Source of the DNA: CAYOVG01 sp964407285
GTDB lineage: Bacteria; Desulfobacterota; Syntrophobacteria; Syntrophobacterales; Syntrophobacteraceae
Assembly: GCA_964407285.1 (NCBI GenBank)
Contig: CAYOVG010000021.1
Coordinates: 1 to 36,951 of the forward strand
DNA: 36,951 bases
Direction: 5' to 3'
Position 1 is the stretch's first letter, and each line of letters starts with the position of its first letter. The notes under the pieces were generated by a model. The model was given only the letters and a program-made list of their open reading frames with translations. It searched no databases and was not told the DNA's origin. Positions 33,901 to 36,951 of the stretch are shown here, one piece after another. Made by a program: the position numbers and the translations under genes.

Positions 33901-34994
33901 GAGCCTTCAGGACTTATTGGCTGCTCCCGATCTTCGAACAAAAAATGTGCCGAAGCCCATAGACGAACTAGTTGACATTCTAGATTGTACCCGTCTTTAG
34001 CAAGTAGGTAGTCAACAATGTCTTCTGGGATTATGTATTGCGCCGTGTCAGCGGTGACTTCAGGCGGATCGGGGTCAAGTTTAAGTTTGAAGCCAGCTTT
34101 GAATAGAAAATTGAGTAGTGGTTCAAGTTTATCCTTAAAATATCGGTGAATATTACTACACAGTCTGTCCATTGCAACAGCATTACTTGGATGGCATCTG
34201 ACAGAGAGTCTTATCTGACCATCATCTTTGTGTATAGACGTACAGACGCGGTACCACCATCCAACTTTCTCTTCAATTGGGAGCATTTTGAGGCGTGAGA
34301 CAGATTCGGTATCGATACGACCCCGTGAAGAATCAAGGTTATCAGCGGCATGAAGCAGTTTGAACAGCAACTTCGTTCGAATGTTTCGATCTACAGGATT
34401 GTCACTGGGAACGCTCATTTGGTCATGATATGCTATAACATGAGAAATAGCATGAATAAGAGGTCGAACTTTTTCTTGCTGAAGCGGCCGACTGAATTCA
34501 TACCTTTCGTTGAGTCTTCTTGATTGATCTGTCAGACATACTATCCATGCAGCACTAACCTTGTGATGATGCGTTCTTAATTCATACTGCTCACTCTTAT
34601 TTAAATTAAGGTCACCGGGTGCAGTTATATGTTTAAAATCGATAGAATAAAAGGAGCGTGCAACATTCAACACCTCAGGTTCTAACTTCAGCGGCAGTGT
34701 CAAGGATATGTCATGGAGTATGGCTGCGGCAAATAGGACAAATCTTTCTTGCTCGCTAAGTGCTTTATGCTCCAAGGGGTGTGACAATATTATGAAATGT
34801 AAATTCTGAAGAACTCTTTGGACGTGCTTGGGGCCATGGTCAGGTTGTAGTTGCACCTGATCAGCCAATGAAATACGATTATTTTTTTCACGCTCCTGCT
34901 TTAACGCTTCCAAAAGGCCTGCCAACGACTTAACGTAATCTTCACCGTCGACATCAGCGAAATCACTATTAAAATCAAAGTTTGAGGAACTCAT
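30984..34994 (-). CDS. Giant HD-domain / SAM-methyltransferase fusion protein
   Basis: A 1336-residue protein. Residues 50-230 form an HD phosphohydrolase domain of the type found in conflict-associated proteins: DHGPKHVQRVL (His57), AAAILHDISLTL (His94-Asp95), a histidine cluster RTHHHKVSAAW (about 140-150), HVIAYHD (185-191) and LLHAADNLDSSRGRID (214-228). Residues 300-1000 are mostly helical with no clear motif, possibly repeat-like. The C-terminus (about 1040-1330) is a class I SAM-dependent methyltransferase with motif I INFLDVGAGIGN and the later strand DVIIANYVFHHLP followed by GAVLAISDPYEG. No signal or membrane segment. The start at 34994 has AAAGGA eight bases upstream and lies 28 bases after the amidohydrolase stop; the in-frame ATG 35054 would overlap that gene. 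Base composition is about 40 % GC. Substrates are unknown. Confidence 0.85.
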   Translation of the reverse strand: MSSSNFDFNSDFADVDGEDYVKSLAGLLEALKQEREKNNRISLADQVQLQPDHGPKHVQRVLQNLHFIILSHPLEHKALSEQERFVLFAAAILHDISLTLPLKLEPEVLNVARSFYSIDFKHITAPGDLNLNKSEQYELRTHHHKVSAAWIVCLTDQSRRLNERYEFSRPLQQEKVRPLIHAISHVIAYHDQMSVPSDNPVDRNIRTKLLFKLLHAADNLDSSRGRIDTESVSRLKMLPIEEKVGWWYRVCTSIHKDDGQIRLSVRCHPSNAVAMDRLCSNIHRYFKDKLEPLLNFLFKAGFKLKLDPDPPEVTADTAQYIIPEDIVDYLLAKDGYNLECQLVRLWASAHFLFEDREQPISPEGSMICTYELTPGAYQCIAVIERPTSEKIAEVLQSLRGEEYTLIRLVYPCRDAPAHDRNILNGKEIISYFLNQCSCSYSTSEGLKYDPFLHYLNTISPIISNLSDKSCRELFSLSAVQAKLTEFSSCLTYHDYIIHARILSSVIKTPLGTYTKGSRNQIVRSLVDKSVSVIMELSSSPIELLVSGGLELYVMFDMMVFLSLSNLLKPDDPSEIREHLVSCAMSIFKSADNPLVKAEALRLWRILYDPYIFRSHKAQLDVLISTPEQIDSTNSFTLDCTFEALLLYLKSHVITEPSITSVSVRIEQISKECILSGYCLYSLISQGGPRLWHKLRPLLVCNDGADNSPPYTDFSVCRRAISCIGSFGNSRDDIEQLYKHGFFSINGSMASLHNGHMPHIGRLVRSAFYALIEHTATHWCTLNWQPEWIAASISLEALFIKDEKYSSGQIYGNIYEGNDLCPDYIEDFQPRRDSSCSHHAESEPFAERNHRSVLGYEDDISNLFDDRTKSLSIYTDSYREILKKYRSDSMDNMTFEDQLRICRTAGAILNTISDYYFIHKSFEANNYDLKVNLKALNRELKQINNPPEGSKHTIPPDLDSLWFELDTVKTLRSAVDFHVSRFPGDLIELSRFAFRRWHDKEWLGDCDKPSFAEWSQPSAPHATSHVVNSNKSICRYIYSQDLLHISQKECSINFLDVGAGIGNTTEAILRYCYPAHNKSVTAIELTSQFYDDYSRRVFTYLSGEYMFNNSSSIPPQLDIRFYASDVYEFIRTLHSDGKVLGCSYEDKRFGNWWFEFCNARHISHPEAFCEYMCSIANRSLDSLVLLGDYGYIQKRCKETFDRIFSAFYISRHGSDVPVFDSSDDNSRFDVIIANYVFHHLPKKYRLLMYEWLLDLSSPGAVLAISDPYEGTSDVNRSAINFLDEGVFSSFYSTEQCIKEVQGVKSKGFQWRSMPGPEMTEPGRVPVGFIVIFKKYFS

Positions 34995-35022
34995 TTGGTA
35001 ATCCTTTTGAAAAAGGAAAGTA

Positions 35023-36417
35023 TCAATGCACGCAGGAACACACGAGCTCCACAATCAACTCGGCAGCCTTGCGAATGCTTGATGGCTCGGCATTCTCTTC
35101 TGGAGAATGGCTGATACCCTCCTCGCATGGAATGAAGAGCATGCAAGTAGCGACCCCACTACGCGCAAGACTCATTGCATCGTGTCCGGCACCGCTTGCC
35201 ATAGGCATGTGAGTTAGATTCAGCCGATTGGCAGCGTTCTCTGCAAGTTTGGCCAACTCTTTGCAGGCCTCAGATTCGAGAAGTATGGGATTGGAGACTT
35301 CCAATTCGTCAAATTCGATGGTGATATCACGGTTAGTCGCTATTGTGTCTATCGATTTCTGGATTTGTGCAATTACCTGATCACGCGAGTTTAAGTGATT
35401 GCTCCGGAGGTCCAAGCGAAACCTACATTCTCCTGGAACCCGGTTAATGCTCTTGTTGGGAACGTCGATCCATCCAACAGTTCCCACTATGTCGGTACAA
35501 GCATTGGCAGCCTCGGTACATATTCGCTCTATAACAAGGATACACTCCGCTGCAGCGCATAGAGCGTCATGCCGTGCTCCTTCCGTCATTGGTGTGGCCC
35601 CCGAGTGGTCCGTCCTTCCCTTCACCACATATTCTCTTCTGAGAGGAGCTCTAAAACTGTCAACGATGCCTATTTCAATATTCTTATGAAATAGGATGTT
35701 ACCTTGTTCAATGTGTACCTCAAAATAGCCTTTATACCTTGTCGGTGGAAATGGAAAAAGCCAGCATCCTTTATCTATTTTCGTATCAAAAGTTGGGCTA
35801 TGTCTTGACAGTATTTGATAAAGGGTCATAGATCCCTTTTCATATTTTAATCCAAGGCGCTTTACATAGTCCTCGGCGACTTGATCATCATTCTGTGGAT
35901 CCATTTTAAAAGCCAGTTTCCCCAAATCGCTTATGCAATATGCACCGGTTGCCAACCCGCTGCCAAGTAATGCCCGATTAAAAATCGTGGATTCCTCGGC
36001 TCTAAAAAGCGTAAAATCGACCGGTATACGTGGGGTAAGGCCATCCTCTCTCATGAGAGTGAATGCCTCTAAAAAGGCTATGAGCCCTACTGTCCCATCA
36101 AATTTACCGGCATTCCTGACTGAGTCAATATGGCTACCAAACAAGAGACGTTTCGATGAACTGTTATCTTTCCATGTGGCATGTAAATTCAAAGCCGCAT
36201 CTTCCTGACACTTAAAACCTAATTCTTCAAGCCTTATCCGAGCCCATTGAAATGCACGTGTCTCGTCACAAGAATATGCTAATCGTGTCACTCCTTTGCG
36301 ACCTTCTCCATTATTATGCTGGCGATTAGGTTTAGTAAGTTCCAGAGAAAACTCGCTTGCAAGTACATCCAATGCTTCGATTATGCGCGATTCGGATTTG
36401 AGGCTATTACGTTCCAT
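35023..36417 (-). CDS. M20-family amidohydrolase, N-carbamoyl-amino-acid hydrolase type
   Basis: A 464-residue zinc (or Mn/Co) enzyme of the hydantoinase/carbamoylase branch of the M20 peptidases; relatives split N-carbamoyl-L-amino acids, ureidoglycolate, allantoate or beta-ureidopropionate. Metal ligands and active-site residues are all visible: GSHIDSV (His96), GKFDGTVG (Asp107), RAEEST (Glu141-Glu142), HIEQG (His235), GRTDHSGATP (His271) and SHSPEE (His437). The family is usually about 410-420 residues; this copy has a longer N-terminus and an insertion at about 160-225 near the substrate-side region. AAAGG lies eight bases before the ATG. It is the first gene of the island operon. Hydantoinase, pyrimidine or allantoin genes, the usual neighbours, are absent, so the natural substrate is open. 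Confidence 0.88.
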   Translation of the reverse strand: MERNSLKSESRIIEALDVLASEFSLELTKPNRQHNNGEGRKGVTRLAYSCDETRAFQWARIRLEELGFKCQEDAALNLHATWKDNSSSKRLLFGSHIDSVRNAGKFDGTVGLIAFLEAFTLMREDGLTPRIPVDFTLFRAEESTIFNRALLGSGLATGAYCISDLGKLAFKMDPQNDDQVAEDYVKRLGLKYEKGSMTLYQILSRHSPTFDTKIDKGCWLFPFPPTRYKGYFEVHIEQGNILFHKNIEIGIVDSFRAPLRREYVVKGRTDHSGATPMTEGARHDALCAAAECILVIERICTEAANACTDIVGTVGWIDVPNKSINRVPGECRFRLDLRSNHLNSRDQVIAQIQKSIDTIATNRDITIEFDELEVSNPILLESEACKELAKLAENAANRLNLTHMPMASGAGHDAMSLARSGVATCMLFIPCEEGISHSPEENAEPSSIRKAAELIVELVCSCVH

Positions 36418-36792
36418 CTACTAGACCTTTCTGATTAGATCTCAATTTGTACGATATTCGAAAAACAAAAGGTATTAGTCTATATCAGCGACGCGGCCTT
36501 CTTCTGGGTGCTCACTCTAGGCTAAATAAATATCGAAACTTCTGAGATATCGCAAAGAAGGTGCCGGTTAGCCACCTCTGGCCTTCTGCCCTATCTTGAG
36601 ACATTTTCATATATCATAGACAGGAAAGTCTGTGAAGGCAAAACTGCATGATCAACGACAAATATTCTTACAGCCCAATTATATTCATCTTTCCCATTCG
36701 GCGCTAATTGACTGATAAAAACCAAAATGTTGTCGTTATACGTATAAACACGTTACCATTCTCCTTAATAGTGAGCATCAAGGAGAAGGAGG
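36418..36792. other. AT-rich divergent region upstream of the island operon
   Basis: About 375 bases of AT-rich sequence between the minus-strand amidohydrolase and the small plus-strand frames. It should contain divergent promoters; only the palindrome at 36736-36747 stands out. Confidence 0.4.
36736..36747. promoter_or_regulatory. Perfect 12-bp palindrome, possible operator
   Basis: TTATACGTATAA, perfectly self-complementary, lies 45 bases before the ATG of the small frame at 36793. The position fits an operator overlapping a promoter, as found in self-regulated small operons. Confidence 0.4.
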
Positions 36793-36873
36793 ATGAAAGA
36801 TACGCTGGAAATGCATAATAGCCTGGTCAAGATCTGCGACCAACATGAGAATTGGATGGGGAGCATATGGTAA
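36793..36873 (+). CDS. Very small frame with strong ribosome binding site
   Basis: A 26-codon frame (MKDTLEMHNSLVKICDQHEN then WMGSIW) preceded by the strong site AAGGAGAAGGAGG directly before the ATG. Its end overlaps the next frame's start (ATGGTAA). It may be a leader peptide, a real small protein or the fragment of a longer gene broken by a frameshift. Not recognised. Confidence 0.4.
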   Translation: MKDTLEMHNSLVKICDQHENWMGSIW

Positions 36874-36951
36874 TTTTTAGGGTACCACGAGAATCCGGTA
36901 GTGTCTGGGACTGGCTGCATAAACGAGGTCACAATGTATTGACATGTATGA
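36867..36951 (+). CDS. Start of a frame running off the window edge
   Basis: The ATG overlaps the stop of the preceding small frame, so translational coupling is likely. The first 28 codons read MVIFRVPRESGSVWDWLHKR and then GHNVLTCM; the rest is beyond the window. Too short to identify. Confidence 0.4.
   Translation, partial: MVIFRVPRESGSVWDWLHKRGHNVLTCM

Noticed and set aside
1..36951. CRISPR arrays, rRNA and tRNA genes
   Set aside because: No regularly spaced repeats and no tRNA-like or rRNA-like segments were recognised on either strand by eye.

Overview
The window looks like chromosome from a GC-rich Gram-negative anaerobe. Its composition, hybrid histidine kinases, sigma-54 regulation, chemoreceptor, IS66 and IS110 remnants and many small 'deltaproteobacterial' hypothetical proteins suggest Desulfobacterota of the Syntrophobacter kind. 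That assignment is an inference from gene style; no rRNA, tRNA or other marker gene is visible. No CRISPR array was seen.

Layout. From 0.5 to 10.6 kb there is a loose collection of membrane, envelope and stress-type genes on both strands: a TerC-family membrane protein, a PGPGW-type small membrane protein, an M50 site-2-protease-like protein with CBS domains, a zinc-ribbon protein, a DUF5132-like protein, small secreted proteins, a glycine-zipper stress protein, a PRC-barrel protein, a tandem FeoA-domain protein and a lone ImmA/IrrE-type metallopeptidase. Generous intergenic spaces carry REP-like palindromes. From 10.7 to 15.9 kb lie an ABC-F ATPase (uup), a GH13 alpha-glucosidase-type enzyme and a secreted LprI/DUF1176-like protein. 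From 21.5 down to 16.0 kb a minus-strand run reads shikimate kinase (aroK), then two related hybrid sensor kinases. Next come an HtrA-type periplasmic protease (minus), and then on the plus strand an NtrC-type sigma-54 activator, a chemoreceptor and a small receiver-like protein. The activator and chemoreceptor genes are separated by a strong palindrome and a sigma-54-like promoter.

From 27.7 to 29.8 kb are two broken insertion sequences: an IS66 transposase tail with a frameshift, and an IS110 transposase with a frameshift and a lost catalytic aspartate. They mark the edge of a different region. From about 30.1 kb to the end, base composition drops to about 40 % GC by eye, against about 60 % before. 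This accessory island holds three minus-strand genes in probable operon order: a metal-dependent amidohydrolase of the N-carbamoyl-amino-acid hydrolase family, a 1336-residue protein joining an HD phosphohydrolase domain to a C-terminal SAM-dependent methyltransferase, and a 231-residue protein whose C-terminus resembles a COMM-type fold. This trio is the best candidate for an undescribed system; a conflict, defence or small-molecule modification role is a guess. At the right edge two tiny overlapping plus-strand reading frames begin downstream of a palindrome.

How the genes work together. The clearest functional units are aroK plus two hybrid kinases (cotranscribed, 7 and 36 bp gaps), the sigma-54 activator plus chemoreceptor plus receiver-like protein, and the island trio. 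The remaining genes look like independent transcription units concerned with envelope stress, metal handling and carbohydrate use.
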